Assembly (NCBI GenBank): GCA_012270125.1
Contig: JAAXIY010000027.1
Span: 1,704-44,075 of the forward strand
Origin: Paracoccaceae bacterium
GTDB lineage: Bacteria > Pseudomonadota > Alphaproteobacteria > Rhodobacterales > Rhodobacteraceae
Length of the DNA stretch: 42,372 nt
Direction: 5' to 3'
Shown: in pieces, positions 18,306 through 26,539 of the stretch
Numbering within the stretch: the stretch's first letter is position 1
Layout: each line of letters starts with the position of its first letter
Notes under the pieces: generated by a model
Told to the model about the DNA's origin: nothing
Seen by the model: the letters and a program-made list of their open reading frames with translations, nothing else
The model's database searches: none
Program-made: the position numbers and the translations under genes

Positions 18306-19131
18306 AATTTGCAAAAACATGTGATGATCTGATAATTTTTTCTGCAGCTGTAGCTAACTCTTTGCGTTTTTTAAAGTCAGAAACCAATAGCGGGTCATGG
18401 TATCTAACCTCTATTCTCCCTTGTCTCCTTGAAGCAATAGTTTTTATAAGGTGTGCTCCAAAAGACATATCACCCCACCAACCATAAAATCTGGGATCTT
18501 CGTTTTTAGGAGAAAAGTAAGTGACAGTCACCGGTTGGACAAAACACTGCCCACTTAGATCTGAGTCAAAAAACGCCTGAAAAAGCGCCGATTTAAATGG
18601 TAAAACTCGCATACCATCAGTGGATGTCCCCTCTGGGAAAAAGAGCAAGGTGTGACCCATTTTAATTCTTTGTTCAAATAGTTTTTTCTGAGCAATGGCT
18701 TCTTTTGACTCTCGGCGAATAAATAAAGTTCCAGTCGCCTTAGCCAGTAATCCTATACCAGGCCACTTAGCCACCTCAGATTTTGAGACAAAGTACAGTC
18801 TGTGGCCAGAATTTAAGGCAAAAATATCCAGCCACGATGAATGATTGGCAACCAAAGCACCAGATCCTTCAAAAGGAGTACCAAATCGCTTTATTGGTAT
18901 TGATAACAAATAAAGCGATATCTTACTCACAAAAATTGTGATGTACGGGGTTAATGGCCTTCTGTTTCTAAACATAGGTTTTTCAAAAACCCTAAAAAAC
19001 AACTTTAATACCAAACCAGTGGTGATTACTAAGATAATCAAGGCACCTCGGACCATTACCAACAACCATCCAATAATTGAGATTTTTTTATCTACAGGTT
19101 CGCCATCCTCACTTATCCAGGTGGTCGTCAT
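18277..19131 (-). CDS. olsA: 1-acylglycerol-3-phosphate / lyso-ornithine lipid O-acyltransferase (OlsA/PlsC family)
   Basis: A 284-residue acyltransferase with N-terminal membrane segments (about residues 22-50). The catalytic HX4D is H97-D102 in ANHSSWLD and the substrate motif is FPEGTS at 165-170. Because it overlaps the OlsB-like gene by 4 nt (ATGA), it most likely acts as OlsA, adding the second acyl chain to lyso-ornithine lipid; some OlsA enzymes also make phosphatidic acid. Ornithine lipids are phosphorus-free membrane lipids that help marine bacteria under phosphate shortage. The C-terminal 29 bp overlap the thiE-like gene tail to tail. Confidence 0.85.
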   Translation of the reverse strand: MTTTWISEDGEPVDKKISIIGWLLVMVRGALIILVITTGLVLKLFFRVFEKPMFRNRRPLTPYITIFVSKISLYLLSIPIKRFGTPFEGSGALVANHSSWLDIFALNSGHRLYFVSKSEVAKWPGIGLLAKATGTLFIRRESKEAIAQKKLFEQRIKMGHTLLFFPEGTSTDGMRVLPFKSALFQAFFDSDLSGQCFVQPVTVTYFSPKNEDPRFYGWWGDMSFGAHLIKTIASRRQGRIEVRYHDPLLVSDFKKRKELATAAEKIIRSSHVFANSIENSQANH

Positions 19132-19898
19132 TTTAGCTCTCCCTGAACAAAAAAACTCTTTTTTTTGTTACTAATCACAGAAGTATCCATAACCAAACAT
19201 ACATCGGTCGTATTAAATTGATGATCTACATAGGCATCCAGACCAACTTTTCCACCAAGACGTAGGTAACTCTTAATTAAGGCAGGCATTTTTAAAACTG
19301 CTAGCTTTCTATCTATCTCATCTGGTTTTAGAAGGTTCATTTTTTGATTGAACGGCTTTTTTGCAACCGGTCTTAAACTCTCCTCAGCTAAATAATGATA
19401 ATGCAGCAAACTTAAAGGCTCTGCTAATTCCGACACATCCGTACCGTGAAAGCTTGCAACGCCAAATAGAATATCTATTTTTCGTTCCAAAACATAGTTA
19501 GCCACTGCTTGCCATAAATAAGTTAAAGCAGCACCACCTCGATAATCTTTTTCCAAACATGATCGACCAAGTTCCAATAATTTTTTACCAGATTGTCGTA
19601 ATGCTGTTAAATCATACTCCTCATCACTGTAAAATTCTCCAACTTCATTAGCTTTTTCACAACTCATAACTCTGTAAACACCAATAATTGGATTAGTTAT
19701 TCGAGCATCATCAAACAAAAGAATATGATCAAAATAAGGGTCAAAGCGATCTCGCTCTAAACCTAATTCGTGATCAACCATATCCCCTCCTCCACCTAGT
19801 TCTTGAATAAAAACTCGATAGCGTAATTCTTGCGCAGCCCGGAATTCAGAGGCATCATCAGCTATTTTTGTTCTGAATTTGGGTGTGTTTTGTAACAT
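19128..19898 (-). CDS. olsB: L-ornithine N(alpha)-acyltransferase (OlsB), GNAT fold
   Basis: A 256-residue acyl-ACP-dependent acyltransferase catalysing the first step of ornithine lipid synthesis, addition of a 3-hydroxyacyl chain to ornithine. Family marks are AAQELRYRVFIQELGG, DHELGLERDRFDPYFDHILL, LLELGRSCLEKDYRGGAAL and DILFGVASFHGTD, ending in a HQFNTTDVCLVMD segment. It is followed by olsA with a 4-nt overlap, the usual olsBA pair. The upstream neighbour on the same strand is the small DUF3553 gene. Confidence 0.9.
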   Translation of the reverse strand: MLQNTPKFRTKIADDASEFRAAQELRYRVFIQELGGGGDMVDHELGLERDRFDPYFDHILLFDDARITNPIIGVYRVMSCEKANEVGEFYSDEEYDLTALRQSGKKLLELGRSCLEKDYRGGAALTYLWQAVANYVLERKIDILFGVASFHGTDVSELAEPLSLLHYHYLAEESLRPVAKKPFNQKMNLLKPDEIDRKLAVLKMPALIKSYLRLGGKVGLDAYVDHQFNTTDVCLVMDTSVISNKKKSFFVQGELK

Positions 19899-19952
19899 GG
19901 TTTTTAGATAAAATTTTAGAGTTATTTCAGATAATTAAATTAGACTTAGGTG

Positions 19953-20132
19953 CTAATTAAAAACAATTTCTAAGCTAATGCGTGTACCATCTATCACAAC
20001 CTTACCAGCTTCCTCAAAATTTACTGTGATTTTTCCTTTAATAGCTGATTGCACCTGCCCAACACCCCAATCGCTTTCTGTTGGGTGGCGCACATACATT
20101 CCAGGTTCTAAAAATGGGTTTAAGTCATCCAA
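19953..20132 (-). CDS. DUF3553 domain protein, 59 residues, TTG start
   Basis: A small gene read directly from the sequence. From a TTG at 20132 the frame gives 59 residues beginning MDDLNPFLEPGMYVRHP and continuing with DWGVGQVQSAIKGKITVNF, EEAGKVVIDG and ISLEIVFN before a TAG. This matches the DUF3553 pattern: a short, single beta-barrel-like domain similar to ends of UvrD/CarD-like proteins. An AAAGGGA ribosome site lies about 7 nt before the TTG, and an in-frame TAA just upstream excludes a longer gene. It sits between proA and olsB on the same strand. Function unknown. Confidence 0.85.
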   Translation of the reverse strand: MDDLNPFLEPGMYVRHPTESDWGVGQVQSAIKGKITVNFEEAGKVVIDGTRISLEIVFN

Positions 20133-20207
20133 AAGTTGTCCCTTTATTTCTAATTAGTCGATCTCATTAATCAAAAAAAACATCATTTTAAAAAATTAAA
20201 TAAATTT

Positions 20208-21464
20208 TTAATCTCTCGTTGTTCCCTGACCTTCTACAAGGTACTTGAACGAGGTAAGTTGATTGGTACCAACGGGCCCTCTGGCATGCAACTTACCAGT
20301 TGCAATACCTATTTCTGCTCCCATACCAAACTCCCCTCCATCAGCAAATTGTGTTGAAGCATTATGCATTAAAATTGCACTATCGAGCTCAGAAAAAAAC
20401 TTATCTCGCATCTCTAGATCTTCTGTAATTATACAATCTGTATGACTTGAGCTGTAATTTTGAATGTGAGCTATTGCTTCATCTAAATCTGCCACAACCT
20501 TAACAGCTATTTTACTATCTAGGAATTCTTTACCCCAATCTTCAGCCTTTGCTGCGATCGTACCAGGTATTTTGAGCACTTCTTTATCTGCTCTTACCTC
20601 TACTCCAGCATCAAGGAGGATTTTGATAATATCAGATCCTAAACTGTCTAAAATTTCTTTATTTATTAACAAGCACTCTGCTGCTCCACAAATTCCCGTA
20701 CGCCTTGTTTTAGAATTCAAAATTACATCAACTGCTTTTTTTGGATCTGCAGCCTGATCAAGATAAATGTGTACAATACCTTCAAGATGAGCAAAGACAG
20801 GTACCCTCGCCTCTGCTTGTACTAGCCCGACCAAACTTTTCCCACCCCTCGGAACAATAACGTCAATATAATCTGTCATTTTGAGAAGACTCTGCACAGC
20901 AGCCCGATCTTTGGTAGGGACAAGCTGTATAGCTTCTATAGGTAGTTTAGCCTTTTCTAACCCTTTTTGCAGACATGCATGAATTGCCGTAGAGCTGTTA
21001 TAACTTTCAGAACCACCACGTAAAATTACTGAATTTCCCGCCTTCAAACACAAAGCCCCCGCATCTGCGGTTACATTTGGGCGACTTTCATAAATTACTC
21101 CAATAACACCCAAAGGAGTACAAACTCGTTTAATTTTAAGTCCGTTAGGCCGCTCCCAGGCCTGCATTACCTCTCCAATAGGATCATTTTGATTAGCTAT
21201 TGCTTCTAGCCCGTCTATCATTGAGCTTATTCGAGCTTCATTCAAAAGCAATCTATCCATTAACGCTTTTGAAAGACCTTTAGACGATCCAAGATCAAGA
21301 TCCATTTGATTTTTTTCTAAAATAGTTGGGATGCTTTCTTTAATATTCTCGGCTGCAAAAATTAGAGCATCTCTTTTTTGCTGACTGGATGCAGTGGCTA
21401 AACTCCGAGAAGCCTTTCTCGCTTTTCTGCCTAAATCTACAATTAAGGAATTTATATCTAACAT
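20208..21464 (-). CDS. proA: Gamma-glutamyl phosphate reductase
   Basis: A 418-residue NADPH-dependent enzyme, second step of proline synthesis, with an aldehyde-dehydrogenase-like fold. The catalytic cysteine is C259 in [14 protein letters not shown]. Other family segments are [46 protein letters not shown] and [20 protein letters not shown]. It lies 8 bp after proB on the same strand and is surely co-transcribed. Usual length for the family. Confidence 0.97.
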   Translation of the reverse strand: MLDINSLIVDLGRKARKASRSLATASSQQKRDALIFAAENIKESIPTILEKNQMDLDLGSSKGLSKALMDRLLLNEARISSMIDGLEAIANQNDPIGEVMQAWERPNGLKIKRVCTPLGVIGVIYESRPNVTADAGALCLKAGNSVILRGGSESYNSSTAIHACLQKGLEKAKLPIEAIQLVPTKDRAAVQSLLKMTDYIDVIVPRGGKSLVGLVQAEARVPVFAHLEGIVHIYLDQAADPKKAVDVILNSKTRRTGICGAAECLLINKEILDSLGSDIIKILLDAGVEVRADKEVLKIPGTIAAKAEDWGKEFLDSKIAVKVVADLDEAIAHIQNYSSSHTDCIITEDLEMRDKFFSELDSAILMHNASTQFADGGEFGMGAEIGIATGKLHARGPVGTNQLTSFKYLVEGQGTTRD

Positions 21465-21472
21465 AACTAGCC

Positions 21473-22579
21473 TTACATTGCTAAATCATCTCGGTGAACT
21501 ACAGCAGCCCTACCCGCATAACCAAGAATATTTTCTATTTCGTTGCTTTTTCGGCCAATAATTAAACTAACCTCTTCCGAGGAATAGGCAATAATACCTT
21601 TTGCTAATTCTCGTCCTGTATTGGTATAAATACTTACAGTGTCTCCTCTTGAGAAATTACCCTCCACGTCTGTTACACCGATAGGAAGCAGGCTCTTTCC
21701 ATCTACCAGAGCAGTCATAGCGCCCTGATCAATAATCAATCTCCCAATGGACTTTTGAGATGAAATCCACCTTTTTCTTGCCGTTTGAGGATCAACATTC
21801 GGAGTAAACCAGGTGCAATTTGCTCCATTTTCAAGAGCAGTTATTGGATTGAGCACATCACCTTTAGTAATTACCATAGCGCAGCCAGCTTGTGTTGCTG
21901 CTCGGGCAGCCATAAGTTTTGTTATCATTCCACCTTTAGATATTCCTGAAATCCCTTCTCCTGCCATCTTCTCTATTTCAGGTGTTATTTCTTTTATTAT
22001 ATCCAGCCTTTTTGCACCTGCGTTTGTTAAAGGATTGCTGGAATAAAGGCCATCAACATCTGAGAGCAAGATTAAGTTATCAGCGCCAACTGTTGCTGCA
22101 ATCTGAGCAGCTAATCTATCATTATCTCCGTAACGGATCTCATCAGTAGCCACTGTATCATTTTCGTTGACTATGGGAACCACACCAAAGGTGAGCAACC
22201 TTTCCATAGTAGCCCTTGTATTTAAATATCGTCTCCGATTAGCACTATCTTCCAATGTAACTAAAATTTGCGCCGTTTTGACAGAAAACGGTGCCAAAAC
22301 TTCTTCATACGCACGCGCTAACCTAATTTGGCCTACTGCAGCCGAAGCCTGACTGTTTTCTAAAGAAAGCTTTGCGTCTTGAAGCCCCAAAGTTCCACGA
22401 CCTAAAGCAATGGAGCCAGAAGAGACTAATACGATATCAATTCCTCTCGATTTAAGTGAAGAAACATCTTCTGCTAGTGACTCAAGCCAAGTTAGACTTA
22501 AATCTCCTGTTTTTTTATCAACCAAGAGAGTTGAGCCCACTTTTATTACAATACGTTTCGCTTTGGTTAAGGGTGCCAT
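21473..22579 (-). CDS. proB: Glutamate 5-kinase with C-terminal PUA domain
   Basis: A 368-residue enzyme phosphorylating glutamate in the first step of proline synthesis, usually the feedback-controlled one. The amino-acid kinase domain has KVGSTLLVD near the N-terminus, [15 protein letters not shown], and [41 protein letters not shown] closes the kinase domain. The last 90 or so residues form a PUA domain ([19 protein letters not shown]). The ATG lies inside the end of obg, overlapping it by 13 nt in another frame, so translation is probably coupled. Confidence 0.96.
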   Translation of the reverse strand: MAPLTKAKRIVIKVGSTLLVDKKTGDLSLTWLESLAEDVSSLKSRGIDIVLVSSGSIALGRGTLGLQDAKLSLENSQASAAVGQIRLARAYEEVLAPFSVKTAQILVTLEDSANRRRYLNTRATMERLLTFGVVPIVNENDTVATDEIRYGDNDRLAAQIAATVGADNLILLSDVDGLYSSNPLTNAGAKRLDIIKEITPEIEKMAGEGISGISKGGMITKLMAARAATQAGCAMVITKGDVLNPITALENGANCTWFTPNVDPQTARKRWISSQKSIGRLIIDQGAMTALVDGKSLLPIGVTDVEGNFSRGDTVSIYTNTGRELAKGIIAYSSEEVSLIIGRKSNEIENILGYAGRAAVVHRDDLAM

Positions 22580-23604
22580 TCCAGTGAACCTTGTTCTTCC
22601 TCAACTTCTATAGTTTTACCCTTATCAACTTCAATACGAATTGCTCTAAGAAGTTTTTCTATTCCTTCTCCACTTACAGCAGAAATCATAAATATTGGCT
22701 CATCAATTATTGTTGCTAATTGATTTTTATACAATGCTCTCTCTTCTTTGGTAAGAGCATCTACTTTGTTCAGAACCGTTATTCTTGTTTTTTGTGAAAG
22801 GGTATCATCGTATTGATTAACTTCGTCTATTATGGTATTGTAATTATTAATGAAATTTTCATCTGTCACATCTATCAGGTGCACTAATACAGAACAGCGC
22901 TCAACATGCCCAAGGAAAAGATCACCCAAACCATGTCCCATGTGGGCCCCTTTTATAAGCCCGGGTATGTCGGCCATGACAAACTCGCTAGTGTCAATTC
23001 CTACGACACCTAAATTTGGGTACAGTGTTGTGAATGGATAATCTGCAATTTTAGGACGTGCATTAGAAGTCGCTGAAAGAAATGTGGATTTCCCAGCATT
23101 TGGCATACCAAGCAATCCAACATCAGCAATTAACTTTAATCGTAACCAAATTGTCCTCTCTAGCCCCTCTTGACCTGGGTTTGCTTTTCTTGGTGCTTGG
23201 TTCGTTGATGACTTAAAATGTAAGTTTCCAAATCCTCCGTTGCCTCCCTGAGCCATTAAAACTCGGTCTCCAACTTTGGTTAGATCAGCCAATAATGTTT
23301 CCTGATCTTCATCTAAAATCTCTGTCCCAACTGGCACTTGTAATACTTTATCAGATCCGTGGGATCCAGAACGTTGCTTTCCCATCCCACTCTTTCCATT
23401 TTCAGCAAAGAAGTGTTGTTGATAACGAAAGTCTATAAGTGTATTCAAACCATCTATCGCTTCAACCCAAACAGAACCTCCGTGCCCACCATTTCCTCCA
23501 TCAGGGCCACCATATTCAATATTTTTCTCTCGCCTAAAACTGACCGACCCGGCTCCACCAGAGCCAGAACGTATATAAACTTTGACTAAATCCAAAAACT
23601 TCAT
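22567..23604 (-). CDS. obg: Obg/CgtA GTPase
   Basis: A 345-residue essential GTPase linked to 50S ribosome assembly and stress signalling. The glycine-rich Obg fold spans residues 1-158 ([28 protein letters not shown]). G motifs: G1 GMPNAGKS 166-173, G3 DIPG 212-215, G4 NKVD 279-282 and G5 SAVSG 308-312. The C-terminal part is short and acidic, as in other alphaproteobacteria. It heads obg-proB-proA and lies downstream of rplU-rpmA, a common bacterial arrangement interrupted here by a LysE-family gene. Confidence 0.97.
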   Translation of the reverse strand: MKFLDLVKVYIRSGSGGAGSVSFRREKNIEYGGPDGGNGGHGGSVWVEAIDGLNTLIDFRYQQHFFAENGKSGMGKQRSGSHGSDKVLQVPVGTEILDEDQETLLADLTKVGDRVLMAQGGNGGFGNLHFKSSTNQAPRKANPGQEGLERTIWLRLKLIADVGLLGMPNAGKSTFLSATSNARPKIADYPFTTLYPNLGVVGIDTSEFVMADIPGLIKGAHMGHGLGDLFLGHVERCSVLVHLIDVTDENFINNYNTIIDEVNQYDDTLSQKTRITVLNKVDALTKEERALYKNQLATIIDEPIFMISAVSGEGIEKLLRAIRIEVDKGKTIEVEEEQGSLEWHP

Positions 23605-23712
23605 GAAGTGACTTTCATATCTTCATCACGCGATAACTGTTTTATTAAAATGTCTCAAGTTTTTCGTTCAAATCGATAAAAAGTATTACTGCAATTTTGG
23701 GTCAATTTTTAA

Positions 23713-24309
23713 CTAATAACTTAATAGAGCTAAGCCGACAAAAATTATCGTTAACAGTGCAAAAAATAGCATGAGATAGCGCTCATATACGGATCCACCT
23801 ACTAACCGTGCAATTTTCTCACCAAAAAGTGTCCAAATGGGATGGCAAACCAACTGAATGATAAACAAGCACAAGGCTATCGCAGCGGTAGCAAAAAAAA
23901 TAGAACTTGATGGATCTACAAAATTCGTAAAACCTGTTGTTATTAAAGCCCATGCTTTTGGGTTCAACGGATGAACGATTAACCCGGACAAAAACCCTGG
24001 AGGTGGTCTATCAGAAGTTTCTGCAGATATTCGCATATTGGCTATTCGCCATGCTAGCCATAAAATATAAGCTGCAGAAACATACTTAAAAAATAAAAAA
24101 ACATAAGGGTGCTCTTTATTAAGAAGCAATAAGCCAAATCCAATTGGCCAAATTATTATTTGTTTGCCAACAATCACACCAAAAACGAAAGGAAGTGCAT
24201 TACGAAACCCGTACTTTGCGCCTGTTGCCAACATAATCATATTTGCTGGGCCCGGTGTAGCTATTTGGCTAAAGGCAAATATCAGGAAGTGAAATACAGA
24301 AAGCAGCAA
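23713..24309 (-). CDS. LysE/RhtB-family amino acid exporter
   Basis: A 198-residue membrane protein with five or six predicted helices. The family signature is ATPGPANMIMLATGAKYGF at about residues 17-35, followed by the GVIVGKQ segment and a second-half motif HPLNPKAWAL. LysE/RhtB proteins export amino acids or related small molecules; the substrate cannot be read. The start is a TTG (24309); upstream in frame a TAG closes the reading frame. It begins only 26 nt after the hairpin terminator of rpmA, so it needs either read-through or a promoter overlapping that hairpin. Confidence 0.85.
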   Translation of the reverse strand: MLLSVFHFLIFAFSQIATPGPANMIMLATGAKYGFRNALPFVFGVIVGKQIIIWPIGFGLLLLNKEHPYVFLFFKYVSAAYILWLAWRIANMRISAETSDRPPPGFLSGLIVHPLNPKAWALITTGFTNFVDPSSSIFFATAAIALCLFIIQLVCHPIWTLFGEKIARLVGGSVYERYLMLFFALLTIIFVGLALLSY

Positions 24310-24334
24310 CGAATTTTTCCAATTCTAAAATAAA

Positions 24335-24358
24335 AAGCTCGGCCAGTGTGCCGAGCTT
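24335..24358 (-). terminator. Rho-independent terminator of rplU-rpmA
   Basis: Perfect 9-bp stem AAGCTCGGC/GCCGAGCTT with a 6-nt loop. On the minus strand it is followed by a T-rich run, 27 nt after the rpmA stop. This is the clearest intrinsic terminator in the window. Confidence 0.85.
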
Positions 24359-24384
24359 AAATTAAAATAATTTAAAGATGGAAC

Positions 24385-24654
24385 CTATTCAGCGGCTTCA
24401 GCAGAAGGCAGTACCGAAATATAGGTACGGTTTTTCAAACCTTTGTGAAATTTAACATTACCCTTTACAGTTGCAAAGATTGTATGGTCCTTACCCATTC
24501 CTACTCCCTCTCCAGGCCACATTTTTGTGCCCCTTTGACGAACAATAATATTTCCAGGAATAGCGACCTGACCTCCAAATATTTTTACCCCAAGTCTTCG
24601 TCCAACTGAATCACGTCCGTTACGCGATGAACCACCGGCTTTTTTATGTGCCAT
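24385..24654 (-). CDS. rpmA: 50S ribosomal protein L27
   Basis: An 89-residue L27 beginning [16 protein letters not shown], without the cleavable N-terminal extension of Firmicutes. Core motifs [20 protein letters not shown] and [19 protein letters not shown] are intact. L27 reaches toward the peptidyl-transferase centre. It follows rplU after 12 bp and precedes a strong terminator. Confidence 0.98.
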   Translation of the reverse strand: MAHKKAGGSSRNGRDSVGRRLGVKIFGGQVAIPGNIIVRQRGTKMWPGEGVGMGKDHTIFATVKGNVKFHKGLKNRTYISVLPSAEAAE

Positions 24655-24666
24655 AACTAGCTCTCC

Positions 24667-25407
24667 TTATCCCTTAAGCTTTTCTTTAGCTTGATCAATC
24701 CAGCCCTCTTTCTCGACGCGGCCTTTCGACGAAATTTTTTCATTAATCTCTTCTGCATCCTTTGCAGTCCAAGCTGCTATTTGCTCGAAACTCTTAACAC
24801 CTGCAGCGTGCAGTTTCTTCTCAAGTGCAGGGCCCACTCCCGACAGTTGCTTAAGGTCATCAACGACTTTAGCAGCAGCTTTTTTCTCCTTCGTAGGCGC
24901 TGGCTTTTTAGCCTTTGCCTCCGTAGAAGGCTTAACCGTTTTTGCCGGCTTTGTCTCTTTTTTTACTGTTTCTTTAACAGGCTTTTCTGTTTTTTTCTTC
25001 GCCTCAACAGGCTTTTTGGGTGCCACAGTTTCTGTGAAGTTGAAATCAACCGACCCTGAGCCTATGGCTTCTTGAACTTTTGATTTCTCAGCTCCAGACG
25101 CTAGAATTTCGGTAACTCGAACCAAAGTCAGATGCTGACGGTGACCACGAGTTCGTTTAGAACTGTGTTTTCTTCTACGCTTTACAAACTTGATAGTTTT
25201 TTCGCTTTTGATTTGGTCAATCACGTCGGCCTGCACAGCCGCGCCCGCTACCAAAGGTGAACCAATGACGGTTTTTTCTCCACCAAGCATTAAAATTTGG
25301 TTGAACTGAACCTTTTCGCCCGCATTTGCAGCTAATCTTTCAACACGCAAAATATCGCCAGCTTGCACTCTGTATTGCTTTCCGCCTGTTTTTACGACAG
25401 CAAACAT
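24667..25407 (-). CDS. rplU: 50S ribosomal protein L21 with long C-terminal extension
   Basis: A 246-residue protein. Residues 1-100 are a normal L21 (MFAVVKTGGKQYRVQAGD, HSSKRTRGHRQHLTLVRVTE). After that comes a lysine/alanine/proline/threonine-rich linker (about 125-180) and a folded-looking C-terminal domain of about 65 residues with LKQLSGVGPALEKKLHAAG, a helix-hairpin-helix motif. Typical L21 has about 103 residues. The ATG at 25407 is chosen over one at 25416 because TAGGATGA gives a well-spaced ribosome site and MFAVVKTGG is the family start. Extended L21 proteins are known in alphaproteobacteria; the tail has no assigned role. Confidence 0.95.
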   Translation of the reverse strand: MFAVVKTGGKQYRVQAGDILRVERLAANAGEKVQFNQILMLGGEKTVIGSPLVAGAAVQADVIDQIKSEKTIKFVKRRRKHSSKRTRGHRQHLTLVRVTEILASGAEKSKVQEAIGSGSVDFNFTETVAPKKPVEAKKKTEKPVKETVKKETKPAKTVKPSTEAKAKKPAPTKEKKAAAKVVDDLKQLSGVGPALEKKLHAAGVKSFEQIAAWTAKDAEEINEKISSKGRVEKEGWIDQAKEKLKG

Positions 25408-25439
25408 TTTTATCATCCTATTAAATCGCGTTCTTTGGC

Positions 25440-25449
25440 CACAATTGTG
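25440..25449. promoter_or_regulatory. Palindrome in the rplU leader
   Basis: CACAATTGTG, a perfect 10-bp palindrome about 33 nt before the rplU start. Its near twin lies at 25550-25560, on the other side of the predicted promoter. Possible paired operator sites. Confidence 0.3.
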
Positions 25450-25511
25450 TTTTGGTTATACCGCCTGGAACAGCGCGCCTTTCGGCGTCGTTAATTTTAT
25501 ATCATTGGCGG

Positions 25512-25540
25512 CTTATGTTTATTTTTTTCTTGATTGTCAA
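25512..25540 (-). promoter_or_regulatory. Predicted promoter of rplU-rpmA
   Basis: On the minus strand a perfect TTGACA (25540-25535) is followed after 17 nt by CATAAG (25517-25512). Transcription from about 25505 would give a leader of nearly 100 nt, carrying a short GC-rich hairpin at 25476-25487 (CGCC-TTTC-GGCG on the plus strand). Confidence 0.5.
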
Positions 25541-25549
25541 TGGAACTTT

Positions 25550-25560
25550 CACAAATTGTG
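25550..25560. promoter_or_regulatory. Palindrome just upstream of the rplU -35 box
   Basis: CACAAATTGTG, a perfect 5+1+5 palindrome 10 bp upstream of the TTGACA. Directly next to it is another half-like CCACAATTT. Pairs with the similar CACAATTGTG at 25440-25449. Confidence 0.35.
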
Positions 25561-25603
25561 CCACAATTTAAACAGTAAAAATCGTTGATAATTAATTTAT
25601 TTG

Positions 25604-25625
25604 TGCATTAAATTCACCTAATGCA
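25604..25625. promoter_or_regulatory. Inverted repeat before the SGNH hydrolase gene
   Basis: TGCATTA-N8-TAATGCA, a perfect 7-bp dyad ending 41 bp before the ATG at 25667. Size and spacing suit a dimeric regulator's site. No T-run follows, so a terminator is unlikely. Confidence 0.35.
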
Positions 25626-25666
25626 ATAAAATCCTTGGATAGTTGAATAAAATAGAAGTCTTAAAT

Positions 25667-26314
25667 ATGTCTAAAACCATTCTTGCCTTTGGCGATAGTA
25701 ACACTTTTGGCACGCCTCCCATGCTTGATAGAGACAGCAATAACAGTCGATATGAAGAGGATATTCGTTGGCCAATGGTTATGCAAAAATATCTTGATCC
25801 ATACTGGCAGGTAATTGAAGAAGGCCTACCAGGAAGAACCACATCTCTGGCAGATCCAGAAATGGGGGATCATATGAATGGGCAGATTGGTTTAAAAATA
25901 GCTTTAGCGAGCCATGGTCCAATTGACTTGCTAATCATTATGTTGGGTACAAATGATAGTAAAATTCAGTTTGGATTGGCTGCTGAGCAAATTGCTTCAG
26001 GATTGGCTAGCCTTTTAAACATTGCTATTTCTCCTGATATGCAGCGCAAGCATGATAATTTTGACATCCTGATAATTACTCCACCACATGTTAAAGAAAA
26101 GAACGCCTTAGAAAAAATTTTTTTTAACGCAGCAGAAAAAACAGCAGAACTAGATAAATATTATAGTAAACTTGCTGCTAGATACAAAGTCGGCAAAATA
26201 AACGCAGGTGATTTTATTGAAACTAGTGAAACTGATGGTGTTCATTTTGATCCAAGTGAACATAAAGTATTGGGAAAAGCGGTAGCAAAATACATTTTAA
26301 ATAACTGGCCGTAA
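25667..26314 (+). CDS. SGNH/GDSL hydrolase, arylesterase-like
   Basis: A 215-residue esterase-like protein without a signal peptide. Block I is ILAFGDSNTFGTPP with nucleophile S11; block III is GTND at 94-97; block V is DGVHFDPSEH with D190 and H193. The oxyanion glycine lies in the ITPPHV/EEGLPGRT region. This layout matches cytosolic arylesterase-like SGNH enzymes; natural substrate unknown. The ATG at 25667 gives MSKTILAFGDS; an in-frame TTG at 25643 would add eight residues and is less likely. It precedes the MttB-like gene on the same strand by 225 bp. Confidence 0.88.
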   Translation: MSKTILAFGDSNTFGTPPMLDRDSNNSRYEEDIRWPMVMQKYLDPYWQVIEEGLPGRTTSLADPEMGDHMNGQIGLKIALASHGPIDLLIIMLGTNDSKIQFGLAAEQIASGLASLLNIAISPDMQRKHDNFDILIITPPHVKEKNALEKIFFNAAEKTAELDKYYSKLAARYKVGKINAGDFIETSETDGVHFDPSEHKVLGKAVAKYILNNWP

Positions 26315-26338
26315 TTAAAAATAATTCTTAATTATGGC
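26308..26338 (+). terminator. Hairpin at the end of the SGNH gene, doubtful terminator
   Basis: An 11-bp stem GCCGTAATTAA/TTAATTATGGC with one G.U pair and a 9-nt loop, spanning the stop codon of the SGNH hydrolase. No U-tract follows, so intrinsic termination is uncertain; it may instead protect the mRNA end. Confidence 0.3.
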
Positions 26339-26396
26339 AATAGTAGATGTCGCATTCAGACAATCTTTTTCTAATCTGAACAAGTACAAATAAAAA

Positions 26397-26492
26397 ATGA
26401 GAAAAACCATGCAGAATCATATATCTAAAGTAAGGTTGATTATGGTTACAATCGGAGCAGCTAGAGGACGAGCAGCAAGGGGACGACCATAA
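26397..26492 (+). other. Possible 31-codon mini-ORF with Arg/Ala repeat, upstream of the MttB homologue
   Basis: An ATG at 26397 opens 31 codons ending in a TAA at 26490-26492. The last third reads GAARGRAARGRP, encoded by a 15-bp tandem repeat (26455-26484, units differing at 2 positions). It is richer in G than its surroundings. No convincing ribosome site precedes it. The pattern recalls the GGRTARRTARSAP start of the following gene, in a different frame. It may be a leader peptide, a remnant of a duplicated 5' end, or chance. Confidence 0.3.
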
Positions 26493-26539
26493 ATTTATCA
26501 AATTTCTAAATGATAATCTCACAAAAATGGTAAATTCTT

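Noticed and set aside
26328-26522. 64-codon minus-strand frame with a Cys/Ser cluster before the MttB homologue
   Set aside because: The Cys/Ser run is just the reverse of the Arg/Ala-coding tandem repeat; no ribosome site or family likeness.
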